From: Dipylidium caninum
Lineage: Eukaryota; Platyhelminthes; Cestoda; Cyclophyllidea; Dipylidiidae
Length of the DNA: 64,000 nucleotides
Direction: 5' to 3'
Assembly: GCA_017562135.1 (NCBI GenBank)
Contig: QEYB01000766.1
Span: 1,426,001 to 1,490,000 of the forward strand
The translations under genes and the position numbers were made by a program. The notes beneath the pieces were generated by a model that saw only the letters and a list, made by a program, of their open reading frames with translations, was not told the DNA's origin and did not search any database. This document shows, one piece after another, positions 37,378-51,300 of the stretch; within the stretch, counting starts at the first letter, position 1, and the number at the start of each line of letters is the position of its first letter.

Positions 37378-38613
37378 TTCCTTGTCCTCTTTGCATCCGA
37401 CGCTTGACACTGGTGTAGGGCAAACGACTAGGTCGGTCGGGTCGAGTTCACAGGTCAAGCGCGAATCGCCGGTTGGCAAGGTGAACCCGCTTCCGCATCA
37501 GCAGTGACTCGACGATTTCTCACAGATGAGTGACCAACGTCCTGGAGCCCGCGATTTTTCATATTAGATGTTCCCTTAATTACACAGAGGACTTCTCTTC
37601 ATCCTGGTCAGGAGCTCACTCGTCCTATCGGCTGTACACTTTTTTAACTTTGAAAACACCGGAACTTAATAACGGCTGCCGTTGCGCGCCTTGACTAGAG
37701 GAAGTGAGACCCAAATACACATCTCTGGACCTGTGATGAATACCATTAAGCTAAACACATCAAACAATGCTTTCGCCCACTGCTCGTGAGACGGTGTCTC
37801 ACCCCGACACTGAAATAATCAGTAAACATGCGTTCCACTCCACCACACTGCGGTAATTTAAGGGCAGACTATCCACCGACTGAATAAGTTACCGTGGAAG
37901 TTCGCCTGGACGTCCAACAAATGGGATGTGCTAAACGCTTGACGATGCCAATGCAGGTCAAGCACTGACACCCCGACGACCACGACTAGACATAGGGAGG
38001 AGAGAAGGTCAGTGGACCAGCACGTCGTGAGTGGTTAGCACTCACGGTTTGTAACTTTTGCACGCATTGGGCAAATGGCGTCCAAACCGCCACACGACGA
38101 TGGCAATAACGACCACTGAAGCCGGGAAGATCGCTCAAATGAAGGGAAGTTCGGGGAAATGACCATCAATTGTTGAATATGCCACCCAACAGAGCCCTAA
38201 GTGTCCATTTTTAAACTCATTGTGGCAGTTACATATAGGCGAAACTTAGTTTATTGTCACAAAAAATTACTGCGGATGACGTACAGTAGGTGCCACGCTC
38301 TTGAACAGCACGTTGGGCAAAAAGTCGGGAAAGTCTCGAACTAATTCACCAACCAAATTCCACATTAACCAAACCATGGTAACAGAATGACAAGAACTGT
38401 TTGTTGAAAATTAAATACCAAACTACCCTGATAAGAGCGTGTATTTGAAATAAAGAGTCCTATTCCTTGGTGGTGTCCATAAATCAAGAAAAAAACCTAC
38501 CCAGGAGCAGTTAGACCCATCTATTCTGACAAAATATTTGCGAGATAGCGCATTTTATGGGCACAAAATCTGCACCACCTAACATTCCGACTCTAGCGAG
38601 AAGTTTAATAAGC
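37378..38613. other. Intergenic stretch between convergent NHL gene and ORC5
   Basis: No open frame of note on either strand. It should hold the 3' UTR of ORC5, which reads from the right. Confidence 0.5.
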
Positions 38614-40876
38614 CTAAACAAAGTCGAGGAGGTATCGAGTGATGTCGATGTCGACAGACTTGGCAATGGCACGCGCCGTCTCGAGGTTGAGGAGGCAGCG
38701 ATAACGGGGGTTGAATAGAGGATCCTCAGAGTGGCCGGAGAATGCCTCGCCGGCAGGCAAGGAGGTACCGATCCCGTCACAGGTACCCGCCGCAGCTGCG
38801 CTTGACGCAGACGCCAGCAGTCCCAGACCACAAAGCGTGCCCACCAAGTGGATTAGCAAAGTTGTTAGCTCCGGCACTGATGCCGATTCCTCTTTTTCGC
38901 CACCACCCTCCAAATTGAGTAGGGCGTAGAAGATGGCCAGCAATCGATCCAAGGAGAAAAAACGCGGGCCTTGGAGGTGACAGTTGGTCTAGGGAAGATC
39001 GTAGTTAGTAATTAACTTTTGCTACCTAAATAATCCAAATAGGCATGAACAGAATATTTTAAGAATTTACGTGAAATGACAAATTACCAAACATTGTTAT
39101 TATCAAGGCCTTTCCCATACACTTACAAGAAAGTTAAAAGTATTAGAATCAGTACCGAAGAAAACCAGTAGGGACGAAGTATGGTCTAAACATTTTGTTA
39201 ATATTTCATGGTCCTTACTCTATATAGAAAAAGAGGGCAAATGATAATATACTGACCCAACTCGAATCAGAGAATCAATGTGATATAGTAGCATGAAAAT
39301 AAATACTTCTATTAAAAAGTTATGGATTCCAAATGAAGGTAATTACACGTTCGGCTTTCTTATCACGATGCTTGCCTCGGGACGACATTTTTCCGGCGTT
39401 CTATAAGACAAAAACACATGATACAAGCCCGTTTGCCTGCGAAAAGCTAGGTACCGACCAATGATACTAAGTACCTTGACGAGAAACCGTTTGTCCACCG
39501 CTTTAGGGTTGTAGGAGGCAATGTAGGCAGCAACAATGAGGTAGCGAGCATAGAGAGGGAGCTCCAGCATATGAGAACCCGTCTGGACAGATTGGATCTT
39601 CGCTTCAGACGATGTGTCTAAATCGAACGACCGGATGTTATCATACTCAGGTCGCAAATAGATGGTAGAGAGAGAACGTTTGAGTGTTGGCAGAGCATGA
39701 CGATACTGGCCCCATTCATCATCTGCTGACACTATTCCGCGTGCCACAGGCTCATCAAAAGCCTTCCAGTTAAACTAAAGTGGTGAAAGGAATGTAGGAT
39801 AATGTCACAAGTCAATATACTTGTGTCAATTACCTGTGCCAAGAAAAGTAGTTCGTTGACGTTTCGAGTGACGGGAAGGCAGACAGTCAGAAGAATATCA
39901 ATAAATCTAGCGTAGCGCGGTGAATCAAAGGGTCCAGCGTTTACAAGAATCTTTGTTAGCTGTTCTCGAGTGTAGGCTTTTAAGTAAAGACATATAGGTT
40001 CGGAGGCGAATGTCCCCACGAAAAATTTGTCCCATGAACATGAAGTGAGGAGTATCGTAACTATATTTGGTGATCTACTACCAGAATAAAATATGTGCAT
40101 GTGGTCGCGCACGAGAGAATTGAGGTCCACGATCATGGGAAGAATGTTACCCGATAAATCACGGAGTCTTTCGGCCTGATGGAAGGCAACGCAAAATGTG
40201 GCTAAAAATTTGCATGACTCGGAAAGAGGGACGTACCGTCATTTTCGCCTTCGGCGATCTTGTTGAAGAGATCACAAAGTTGTTCAATGAAAGAAGCTGC
40301 ACTGTCACATTTAATGTCAAAATCAGAATGCGGAGGGAGGAACTGATGCTTGAATTCGTATAGAATGAGGTCAAAGAGGGTAAGGTGACGGGAGGAAAAT
40401 CCGACACCTGATGCTTTGTGAGGGCAAACTTCCAAGCAACTAACATCGATATATCGAAAGCTCTTGTTGCTTTCTGTTTCATGTTTAAGAAGGGAACAAA
40501 CGAGGGTAGATTTTCCGCAACCTGACGGCCCGGAAACCACGATACACGACGAAACAGGTACATTCTTTCGTGAAAATAATAAAGACAAATCAGCATGAAT
40601 GGAGGCGTTATCGCCAAAATCTTAAAACGGAAAATAGTATATATTGGTCCGTCTAAACACATTCAATGTGACAAATATGTTTGTTCTGAACTTTGGCGGT
40701 TAAAGTACTAAACAGTTTCAAATAAAAAGAAAGGCTTTCTGACAATAACAGTAGCATATGGAGGTCAAGAAACGGGAGGGTAAATCTGGCTTTAACCTCA
40801 CCTTTCCAACTAACGAACTAAGGAAATCAAATTCTTCTTCGCGTGCGAGAGGTTTTACAACGTGTGCACCATCCAT
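38614..40876 (-). CDS. ORC5: Origin recognition complex subunit 5
   Basis: Six exons on the minus strand join in phase: 40802-40876 (start ATG), 40237-40564, 39834-40201, 39475-39774, 39347-39400 and 38614-38988 (TAG), encoding 499 residues against about 435 in vertebrates. ORC5 is an AAA+ subunit of the complex that marks replication origins and loads MCM. The Walker A motif GPSGCGKST is at residues 37-45. Other family stretches are AERLRDLSGNILP, ELPLYARYLIVAAYIASYNP followed by KAVDKRF, the linker QGPRFFSLDRLLAIFYALLN, and the C-terminal winged-helix end with ARAIAKSVDIDITRYLLDFV. The Walker B strand reads TFCVAFHQAE (136-145), with His where the animal protein has Asp. An Ala/Gly/Ser-rich insertion in the last exon (GLLASASSAAAAGT) explains part of the extra length. 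Convergent with the NHL gene. Confidence 0.95.
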
Positions 40877-42357
40877 TTGCTTTCGAAAACTGATGGGACG
40901 ACCACCCCGCTGAGGTCCGTGTCAAACCAATTTTATTGGTGATCTCTACACTCCATAGATGGCGCTATTCTCCGTTATTTATTCCTCCAATTTACAGATT
41001 AACAAATTTTCTTGATAATTTTACAAAAGGACACCTTTGACCTCGGCCATCGCTGCCAAATATTTCGTTATTTTAATAGATAAAAAACGTTTACAAATTT
41101 GAAAAGGTAGGGTAACAAGGATAATGTCCGCAAGGGTGTGTGAAAAAGTTCGACAAAAGACCCCCTACAGCGTAGTGAAAAAATATGTCATCTCAAGTTA
41201 AGCACGACTTTGGGTTGCAATGAAGCAACTTTAATCCCGCATTTTAGGAATGTGAGCATTTCACTCTAACGCTCCCATCAGGGCATCTGAAAATTATTTT
41301 CTTCGTAAATAAGAACGGGAAGCTCTGTGACCCCGTAATTAGAGTTCAGCTCAGATTAAACAACATTGAATTAATTTCTTTGGTGGTAAACTAACAAGTT
41401 TTTTTAGATAAATCGGTAATTTGTATCTTGAAGAATTAAAGTGGCGAAATCCCAAATTACACATAGGAAAAAGTTACTGTCGCCGCTCGGCATTTGGTAA
41501 CGCAAGTAAATTGCATTCTTGCATGATTTTAACAGGCCAAAGTGCAACCGACCCACATTTTTGCCACTCTATGTCATGCTTTACTTCCCATACTGCAGGC
41601 TATCAATTCATTAATTCGCTATTAAAGAGGAGGACTAACACAAATTTATATAACGATAGAAAGCAGACAGAAGGTCCAGCTGGGTAATTTTCACACATTT
41701 AGTCTGAAGACTGCGATCGGAGTTCGGTAAAAGCACCCACTTCTTGCACACCATGTGACATCACAAGTCTCCTCTTCAACCGTACTAAATCCTATCAAAA
41801 AGCACTAAACCTAGCGTGGAGAAGCCAGCAGGCCCGATTTGTTCTGGGAGCTCATCCGCTTTTCTCATATATATCAACACTGAAACTTGCGGTCCTGACA
41901 TGAAAAATAAAAAAACACTATGGTTACAGTAACACCTTATCCTTGGCAAAATCCCATCCAATCATCCCTGAGTAAGCTATTACTTCTTATTACTTAATTC
42001 ATCGACTCGCAAAACCGATTGCCGCGATTTCCTCCGTGACCACTCTCATCATTCGTTTGAGCACTTGAAGCAGAGCACCTGACTCAACAGAAGGAAAGCA
42101 AGAGAGTTATGATGACATTTGTTTACTTAATTGCTTATCATGAAAACAGACGGAAAAGGAACAGGAAAACAGCACGGACAGTGAAGACACACAAAAGCAT
42201 GTTCGCCTCTGCCACCAACCCCACTCAACTTCACCTCACGCTGCCGCGCTCACACACGCGCATCAATGGCCACTGGGTTTGATGGTATGAGTGGTGGCGA
42301 CGGCAGGCTAAGGGGGGCTCGGAGTTGGGAGAGGGCAGGTCGACCTGGTCAATGTCT
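40877..42357. other. Intergenic stretch between ORC5 and the PTPRN-like gene
   Basis: Holds the ORC5 promoter side and the 3' UTR of the phosphatase-like gene. One plus-strand open frame (41421-41687) has no recognised domain. The stretch is AT-rich with no clear repeat. Confidence 0.5.
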
Positions 42358-45300
42358 TCAAGGCTTGGCGGAGGCGGGAGGATTCAGCATCATATTCACA
42401 TCTTCAGCGATAGCAGCGAGAACAAGTTCAAATTGACTCTAAAATTATTTTGACGGGTGATTTTTCGCTTTCTTACCGTCTGTCGGCCAATCAAACAGGT
42501 CAGAATTAATAGACCGGACAACAGTAAACAAAATCCTTTTTACGCCCAGCCTTTGTCTCTTTTCTTCTTCGAGTTAAAAAGTTATCGGTGTAAAAGTCTG
42601 ACGCCCATGGGACAGGGAGTTGGATTTGGGTAAAATGTGCGCGCAAATATTCAATAAAGCGGTTAATTAATCTTTATGTTTTGGACCTATTGTGAATGTG
42701 TGCTCTTTATGGCCTCCGCGCCCCTTACTCCAGATAGCATCAGAGATTTCCTTGTTTTGTTACATCACAAAACCACTAATAAATGTAATGCAGCATCCTG
42801 CTCCACAGCACTACATTTACCCAATTTCAAATCTCTCTTGAGGAGCATTTTACCTCGTTGAAAGCTCTTCCAACGGGTGCAAATAGTGAATTTATCTCGT
42901 CAAAGACGTGGAATGAGGATGTGGCGAGGGCGGCCATTTCCGACCCTCAGGGAGGGGGTTTAAGGGAAGTACCTTTGTTTTGATCACACCCGGCCGTTGA
43001 TCGCGAAGATGCTCGAGCGACGCCGCCACATCCAACTCCTTGACGCCTTTGCTAATTCGGTTGAGAACCAGATCCAAAAGTAGATAAGTCCCAGTCTTGC
43101 TGGAACCGTCACTGAGTCGGGAAAATGAGAAAAGATGACTCCCGGTGCGCAGTAAGGTCAGTAAAAAAATGAAAATGAAACTGTCTTAGTGTGGTCATTT
43201 TTGCTTATTTATTGGTACGGTCTCAGTGCTCCATCGAGACACAGTGTCCTCGTCCGTGGAGTGCTTTCAGAACCACAAACTTTTCTCACTAAAAACCCAC
43301 ACTTCGCTCAAAATAACACTGCAGAGAGGCCGAAATTCTGCGTGCCCCAAACAGGCCCAGTAATCAGTAGAACTCGGGTGTCTCCCCCAATAAATCCTGC
43401 GCTGTCCGCATAATGGCATCTCCACCCCGATTGTTTTTCCCCTCAAAAGCTCCGAGATTGTTCGACGAAAGTGGTACTCTTAAAGTACTTGCGAAGCCTG
43501 CCCATGGGAAGAACGCAAGACAATAACAAGTTTCGATCGGCACCGACAAGCATCACAGGTACGTGAGCAATTGGGAAGTATTCCTCGTTCTCCCTTTTCT
43601 CGTATGAGCACAAGTCTTCTGCGAGGCTTAAACAGACAAAAGCCAAGCATTGCCCCGTTTAATGTTACCCAGTCGCGATATTTGACACTGGGCATCTCAC
43701 TTACTAGCAAGCAGGCATCGTCTGCTCCCGAGAGAATTGGCCTACTCGTGTTGATGCGGTCGCGGGAGCAGCTTTTGTTTGCACTTTCCCCGCCTACACA
43801 ACTGATGTGTTTGAGCGCCATCCGATGGCGGTGAAGAAGATGACCGACGCCCTGCCCGATTTGAAACCCGACGGCGGCACACCTCAGCGTCTCCCTCCGG
43901 AGCCAACCGCCGATTCGGCCCGTGCAAAGTGGCCTTCAGCCGCTGCAGCACCAAGCCACTTCTGCACCACCCTGCCGGAAACCATCCATGTTGCCTGTTC
44001 CCCCAACCGCATGCAGTAAACGAGTCTTCGACCAAACCACTTGAATAAGCAACTAACGTGTTAGCTGCTCTGGGATGCGACGAAAAGGTTAAAGCGGAGA
44101 GATGGCGAAGTGCGCTCTTCGCAAGAATTAAATGCCCTCATGCTCATCTACAGTCGACATTTTATGCAATGGGCCCGACAAGTTTTTTGGAGCCTCAAAA
44201 CCGACCGAGTAAAAATGACTGAGGGCTTCCCTTGGCCACTTCCAGCCCCCCTTGTAAACCGGATAGAAGTGATACGCTCGAAATGCCTACACATCTGACT
44301 GGGCATCGCATTATTAAAAAAAATTAATTTAAGCCAATCATCTCCTCATTTGGAGCGCGTGTTAGTCTAGCAAAAGTCGTTTTGATCACTTGACAGTGGA
44401 CCTCCTCGGAGCATTGAACGCCTGGCACAGCGAGCGAGTCAAATTCCGCCAAAATGGATGATGAGGCGGTAACAAACGAAATCACGCAGCAGAAGCTCGA
44501 ACTCACCTGCAGTGTACTACCACGGGGCTGTTTTTAGCTCGGAACGACTTGTTAACCTTCCTAAAAAGAGGAAAAAAAGCATTGTTTACAATGCAAAGAG
44601 AAATCGGGAAAAGATCTTCCACACCGCAGTATTTTTTGGCGAGAGGGGGGGGGTGGGGAGAAGGCCAATTTGGTGGGTGCTCCAAAGATCCGGGTGAAGG
44701 CGGGGACACACTTGGACCTCATCGCCTTCGAGCCGCAGGCTCCGTTTGTGACTGGGGTGCTGCTGCCACCGGTCTGCGAGTCGTGGTCAAGTGCTGAAGT
44801 TGGGAGCGGCGTATGGAGAAGAGGACGAGTCAAAAGCCGCCCTGACCAGATAGCATTTTTGTGGAACGCGAGGTGAGGAGCCTCAGTCGAGTTAACTATT
44901 CAATGTGGAGAGCGCAAATTCGATTGGAGACTCAAAATCCCCAAGGAGACTGGAATAGGCAATGCGTCTAAGGCCACCCAATGCGGCCAATCAAGTGAGG
45001 TGGTGCAGTGAAAAGGCAGCTGCCTAATAAAGTTGTACGCTATGTATGAGAGGTAAGGAACAGCTTTCTTTCCACTGACTGTCTGTTCAAAGCGAATCTC
45101 GTCTTTCCGCCCGCGACCTACGCTGCTGCAATTTCCGCCACTCGTCAACTAACGCAATCGCCCACGCAGTCGTGTTTATTGGACGCCACGAAGGCAGAGG
45201 GAGAGGTTAGTGGTACGAAAGAAGGAGAGATAATTAAGAACCATCTTCTACTCCACTGGTGGGGAAAGAGTTGACTGACAGACCGCTGGTTGTGCCAAAA

Positions 45301-48300
45301 TTTGCGAGACATTTGGGAGTTGCGGAGGCTACGCGGTTCAGTAGGCGGTCCGCAACCACACACCGGCGATGGAGGGGGAGCAGGCTGGAGGTGTGGGGAT
45401 GAGGTCAAGTGCTATGAGAGGCTGCTGCGAACCCCACTTTCCTTCGGTCAGCCCAGCCAGTGGGGGCGACTCACCTTCGAAACTCGAGTAGCGTCTTCAC
45501 CTCACAAGAGGGCGTGTCGTCCAGCCAAGTGAGGAAGTGGAATTGTGTCACCGTCCGTGTATCACCGGAGTCGCGCTCCTTCAGGTAGAAGGACCGTGTT
45601 ATGTAGTCGCTGCATTGTTTGTGCTCCGACACCAGTCGCACCTACAGGGAACACGAATGCAACATCAACAGACGTTTAAACGTTTGCAGCAATAATGTTT
45701 TTGGGGTACAAACTTGCTTCTTCTGAGGGATATCAGTAAATTTTCACAAGTATCATCCCTGAAATAGAATGTAAATGAAAAACTCCAGTTGATTCAGCAT
45801 GGTCACTTATGCGTAATTGTGTCGGGCAAAATGGGCATCCAGGATTTACTGTGTCCCGCAGAGCCCACAACAGAGGAGGCGGCGGGGTCGGTGCGAGCCG
45901 ACCCGGAGTTGGCGGCAATGCCGGCGGAGTGGCGGGAGACACACTGGTTGGTTTTAAGTCAGTCCAGTGTTGCGTCGCCACGCCCTGACCAGACCCTGGG
46001 AGGGATAGAACCTCCGTGCCCCTGTCGGCGGAGGTTATGGGCGGAAGGGTGTTTTAGGGCTACTGTAAATGACCTCAGGGTAATGGAATTACGAGGTCAC
46101 CGACTGTAATGGTGTTTCAGCGCGACTTTTGTGAGCCGCAGACATAAACACCGGGGCAAAGGCGTTGGTCGGTGCGGCTGTGTGCAAGCGCGTTTGCATT
46201 GAGACTGCAGTTGAAACGCGAATGGGGATCTATTTAGTCTGCTGTAAGAAGGAGAGTTACGCAGAACAGGAGCTTCTGCCAAGATACGCAAACATGGATT
46301 GTTGCTTTGGCCGCAGGAGGACGTGTGCCCTCACTCGTGCGCCGGCGTGTCGGTCACGTCTACTCTCGACCAGATTGGTCTCATATGCGATCAGCGGACC
46401 GTCTCCGACGCCTCAAGCGTCCTTCACGGGGGAATTCGTCGAAAATCCGCCTCAGTAGGGCCAACTGGTGAGCAGGGAGGCGTGAATTCGGCCGGAGGTG
46501 GAGAGCTCACGCATGTGCTGCATGATAAGGGTGAGCCGAGTTGGGCAGACGGTCGAAACATGCCTCCGGGGCATTGCAGGCGCAACCCCGTCGTGAAGGA
46601 GAAAACAAAACAGGGAATAGTCGCCCCTAGCACGTTCATCGCCAGACGTTCAGTCAGCCCCCTGTAGAACGCAATCGTGCCAGTGGGAGGAAAAACGGCA
46701 ACGCCCATGCAGAATGTTGTGGGAGGTGACGAAGAAACGGAGGGCGCGAAACAACGATTGAAGGGGAAAGAAGTCGGGTCCTCCGTCGGCCGTTGGGCCG
46801 AGTGGACGGTAGAGAGGGGGACGGCGACGGAATTGGGACAACGCGTGGAGTGAGCCTCGCAAAAGCGGTCTAGGCAGGTCTGTGGGCCCATGGGTTCGCA
46901 GCAGAAGCGCACCAACAGCCAGCCAGACGAGTGTCTCATGCGTCGTACCACCATATCCACATTTTCGAAAACACCGACTATAACGAAGAGATTTTATGCC
47001 GTGTGGACGCGATCAGCGAGAGCGCATTAGTGTTAATCACGTAAAAATCATCAACTTGACGGAGCGACGGGGCGTTTCGTTTGCTTGCATGCGGAGGACT
47101 GGAGCAGTGGTTGGGATAAAAAGTTGACAACCACGAGGATGTCAATGGGTGAGACACCATTACGATTTTGATTAAATTTTACTGGTTACGTCCTGCCTTT
47201 CCTGGGAGGGGTGTTAAACGCTGGCCTCTCAACGGGCCGGGCGGAACGCGGCGCTACACTCTGAACAGTCCACCTCCAAATTTCGTCCTGCCAACGAGGG
47301 AGCAACCCCCCGGTGGGTGAAGTAGTGAAGAAGTCTCTGGCAAAAACGGTCAAGCAGTAGTGACAGGCCGAAGGTGTATAAAGAAGACAGATCAATCAGC
47401 GTCTATGGTCCGGAAAAACCGGCCAGGGGAGTAAGGATCCCCGCCTACGTTAGTAGGGATTGCGGTCACCCCAGCTGTCGGCCTCAATGAGGCACCCTCT
47501 CGACCGAGAATGGTGCAGTCGCGGGGCGGGACTGCGGTGCCGTTGGTTTGTGTGGCGTCAAAGGGGAAGTGAAAGGCGGTCGAGGGGATAAAATGGGGCT
47601 TGGCAGGGCCGTAGACAAACAGGCATTACTCTGGACGCCAGGATGCGGGAAGCATGAAAGTAAAAGGGTTCGGGAAAAAGGGCAAATGCACTGGACATTT
47701 CGACGAATTAACTCATCCAACAGTCTGCCGGACCGCATTCCCATCTCACCCGCCCTTCACACATTCTGATATAAGCTTGACTTAAATGGCTCGGTGTCTT
47801 GGCTCAGCCGAGCTCCAGTCGTTCAGTTATGCCACAACGACGCATCGATTTGGAGTGAATATCTTCTTTTCGAGAGGGCAGCACAAAGCAGCGTGAGGAC
47901 GCTCCCCTATGGGACGAGTTTCGACAAGGTTCCGCCTCCCCACAAAATAAAATCAAGGCACGAAGGTGGATGCGGAAGTCGCAACCATAAAGAGAATATC
48001 CCGGAAGGACTTGAATATTACGCACCAAGATTCCGAGGCCGTTGTTGCCGCACAGATCCAGTTCCTCTGTCGCAAATCCTCTCTATTATTCAATTTAATC
48101 GCCGTGACTTGCAGCAGTAGTCACGTCACTACGCCAGAAGTGGCTGCCTAGCGAGGAGATTCACTTGCCCATCAAAGTTTATCCTCCTCCTACTTGAAGT
48201 GCTAATTCATCACCACATCAAATCACAAAATACAAAGTGTTTGGCCCCACCGCCTACGTGGCCTTCAGCGTTCCCTGGCCGACCGGGCACCCACTAAGCA

Positions 48301-51300
48301 GAACAGTCGCGTTCGCAAGTGGCGCTGGAAACGAAGCGGTTGAAGAAGGGTCCAGAGGCACGAACTGAGAGAGAGAGAGAGACAGGATGGGTCACTCGCT
48401 CCCACTTGCAACCGGCGTCTTGCGCACATGGTTGGGATCAGAGAAGGAGAAAGGGAGAAGGTGGGGTGTGCTCGAGGTCGTCGGTGCCACCGAGTCGCGT
48501 ACGACTCATTCGAGAGTCGAAGTAAGGGGGACAAGCTAGGTGTGCAGCGAATTTCTACCTATGAGGCACTGGGCTACTTCACAGTCCTTAAGAATTATGA
48601 ATCTTCTGGCCGCACACAGTGGAGTAATCAGATTTTAGTGGTTTCGCTGAACACCGAGTGTGTTGCGCCTTACGTCGGACTGATTATGCATACACGAGTT
48701 TTCAGTGGCGGGGTTGAGAGGGAGAATGGCGCTAGCCCCTTTCAAAAGGAGTTTTCCAGTCCACCTAGTCGATCGGCACTCGGAACACCAGGCTAATTGC
48801 ACGACCAGGCGGGAATCCGACCGGCGGCCAGGCACCAGAGTCTGCGATGCTTCTGTTGCCGCAACGAATCCACAATGTGTGCGCTTAACCTGCCACTGAG
48901 ACAAGGCGGAGCCAGCACACCTCACTGGCCGCCTGTTTCTTGCCTAAAGCTTGTTAGATGTGGCGGGAGACAGTTGCGGTTTAGTCGCAATTTGGCGCGA
49001 GTTGCAAACGGTGGGGGCTGTGCCTCCGCGGGCGATTGATGTGAGAAATAAACGGTTCCTCGTTCGACAGTCCATGGGATGACTTGCGCAATGCAGTATG
49101 AAGTTTAATCCGCAACTGAAGCCGAACAGGTTGGCAGACGCTTCTCGAACGCGGATTTATCGTGTTTAAAATTTACATAGAAAAGATGCTCGTCTTCGAG
49201 CTCAAAGGGGTGATTTTGATAGGGAAATGTGCGGAGATGGAAACTCGCATCTTCATGACTGCGAGAAAGTTCTAGAGCGGGAAAAACTTGAGGAGTAGAA
49301 GAACTCATGCAAAAAGACTATCAGAAGGATGATCTCTTCGACCCAGAAGTTATATTCCTTCGAGACAGGAGCGGAGAGTTGCGGTACCGCCGAGACGTGC
49401 TGACAAAAGATGAAGATATGAATCGGCAAAAGTTGAACTTTTCTTTACAGCTGGAAGCATTTTTTCCCGTTTGGCAGACGTCAGACAAACCATCAGACGT
49501 AAAGACGATTTCCATCTTTTTTACGGGTGGAAAGGTTGACTTTGGGCAGCAACTGAAGACACAGCAGAACTGCGTCCAAATTTGGGGAAAAAGTGTTGGG
49601 CACCGAAAGCCCGCGAGTGTCAATCCTGCCCAGCCGCCAACCCAAAAGGCTGATCTTCACGTGGATGAGCGCAGAAGACACGTTGCATCGCATTACCACT
49701 GCTTCGCTTTTTGTGTAACCGAAGAACAAGGGACCTCCCTTCCCCATCGCTCACCGCCCCGCCCGCCCGCCCGCTCGCTCGCTCGGCTCCCGGTCTTTCG
49801 CTGATTTTATAGACTTCCATACAGCTTTTATGCTCTCTGCAGGGCTGAATCCCTAATGAGCAGCGGAAGTATGATTCCGCTGACTCAAGAAGGCCCGGTT
49901 TGGAGCGATAAAGAGCTGAAAGCGGACTAATGCTGCCTGGCCATAGTGCATAGCACCTTGGAGAGGGCCAGAAAGAGGCTGTGAACCGGCGAATGCAACT
50001 CCCAACGCACCCTATTGCGTTCAAGGCTGAATCAGCATCAGGATAAGTTTGGTCCGATGAGATGAACACCCATGACTTTCTCAGGGGCGAAAAACTATTT
50101 ACACGGCTTGAAAACAGATCATGAGACTGCTAGAAGGCGGCTACTGAGGAGAGGAGAACGAACCTCGAACTTGCCAAAGACTATGGAGCCCTCGGAGGGC
50201 CAGTAGCGGGCCTGAGAAATTGTATCGCCTTCACCCTGTCCGGTGATGTTGAAGGGGTCCTCGACGACCTGGGTGAGGGCGGACTCCGGCTCCAGGCAGA
50301 CGATGACCACGGCGAACTGCTCCCACACCATCTGCCAGAAGTCGCCCACCGTGCCGAGCAGTGGCGTCGCCGCCGCGATGTATGACGGGTTCCGCGGGTC
50401 GTGATCGTACTAAAATGCAACCGGCACTGGACCCAGCGAATAGCGACTCTCGAATGCAACCGAGCCTTCACTTCCCTGAAGGAGGAATCTGAGAAATAAA
50501 CAGCCTAGGAGGGTGTTTCCCGGGTCCAGACTTCAAAGTGCTCCTCAAAGGTGAATCCTTTAGAGAAACACTAAATTTCATTTAGTTCCTCTTGACTTGT
50601 AAATTGATAAAAAAGCTGGTGGTATCGCGCCTGTTTGTCGCCACAGCCTCAGGCCTCTGCGTCAACCAAAGCGTAAGCCGCTCTGGCTCACAACCACCGA
50701 CACCCCCACCCCCACCGCCAACGCCAGCGGCAACGCCACCACGGAGGGTGGAGGACGCTAAAGCAGGAGGTCCTCAATGTGCCCAGTGAAATGTGGCGCC
50801 AAGATTAAACATTATCATAAATCTTTGGCTCGCTCTGAAGTCTCGATGCACACCGCGTAGTTCCCATCCCATGAATCCTAGAAACCGCTACTAACATCCA
50901 TCGACGTAACGACGGTAGTGACGATGTTGTCGGGGTGCGATGCCCATATAGTGGATTTTTTGTGGAAAGTAGTCACACACACATACAAACACTCCCCTTT
51001 GTGTACGCGCAAGTGTCCTGCATTCATCCTTAAACTTCGTCTGCATGGTACGGAAAGAAATGGCGACTCACTGCCTCCGAGGCACGGCGCTAAGGATGCA
51101 AATGGTAATCTGCTCCGACGAACGTGCCTTCACCCCCCCTGATGGGACAGCATGGCGGTTCCTTTTGGCTAGACAGAAGGCAAATGGGTAAACGAACACT
51201 GCGCCTAGGCCAAGGAAGCACGGCGAGCTGAGGTGGGGCTTCGAGACAGACAGCCTCAATTGGGGTGGAAAGGCTTCCCCGCGTGGGCTGATGCAGTATG

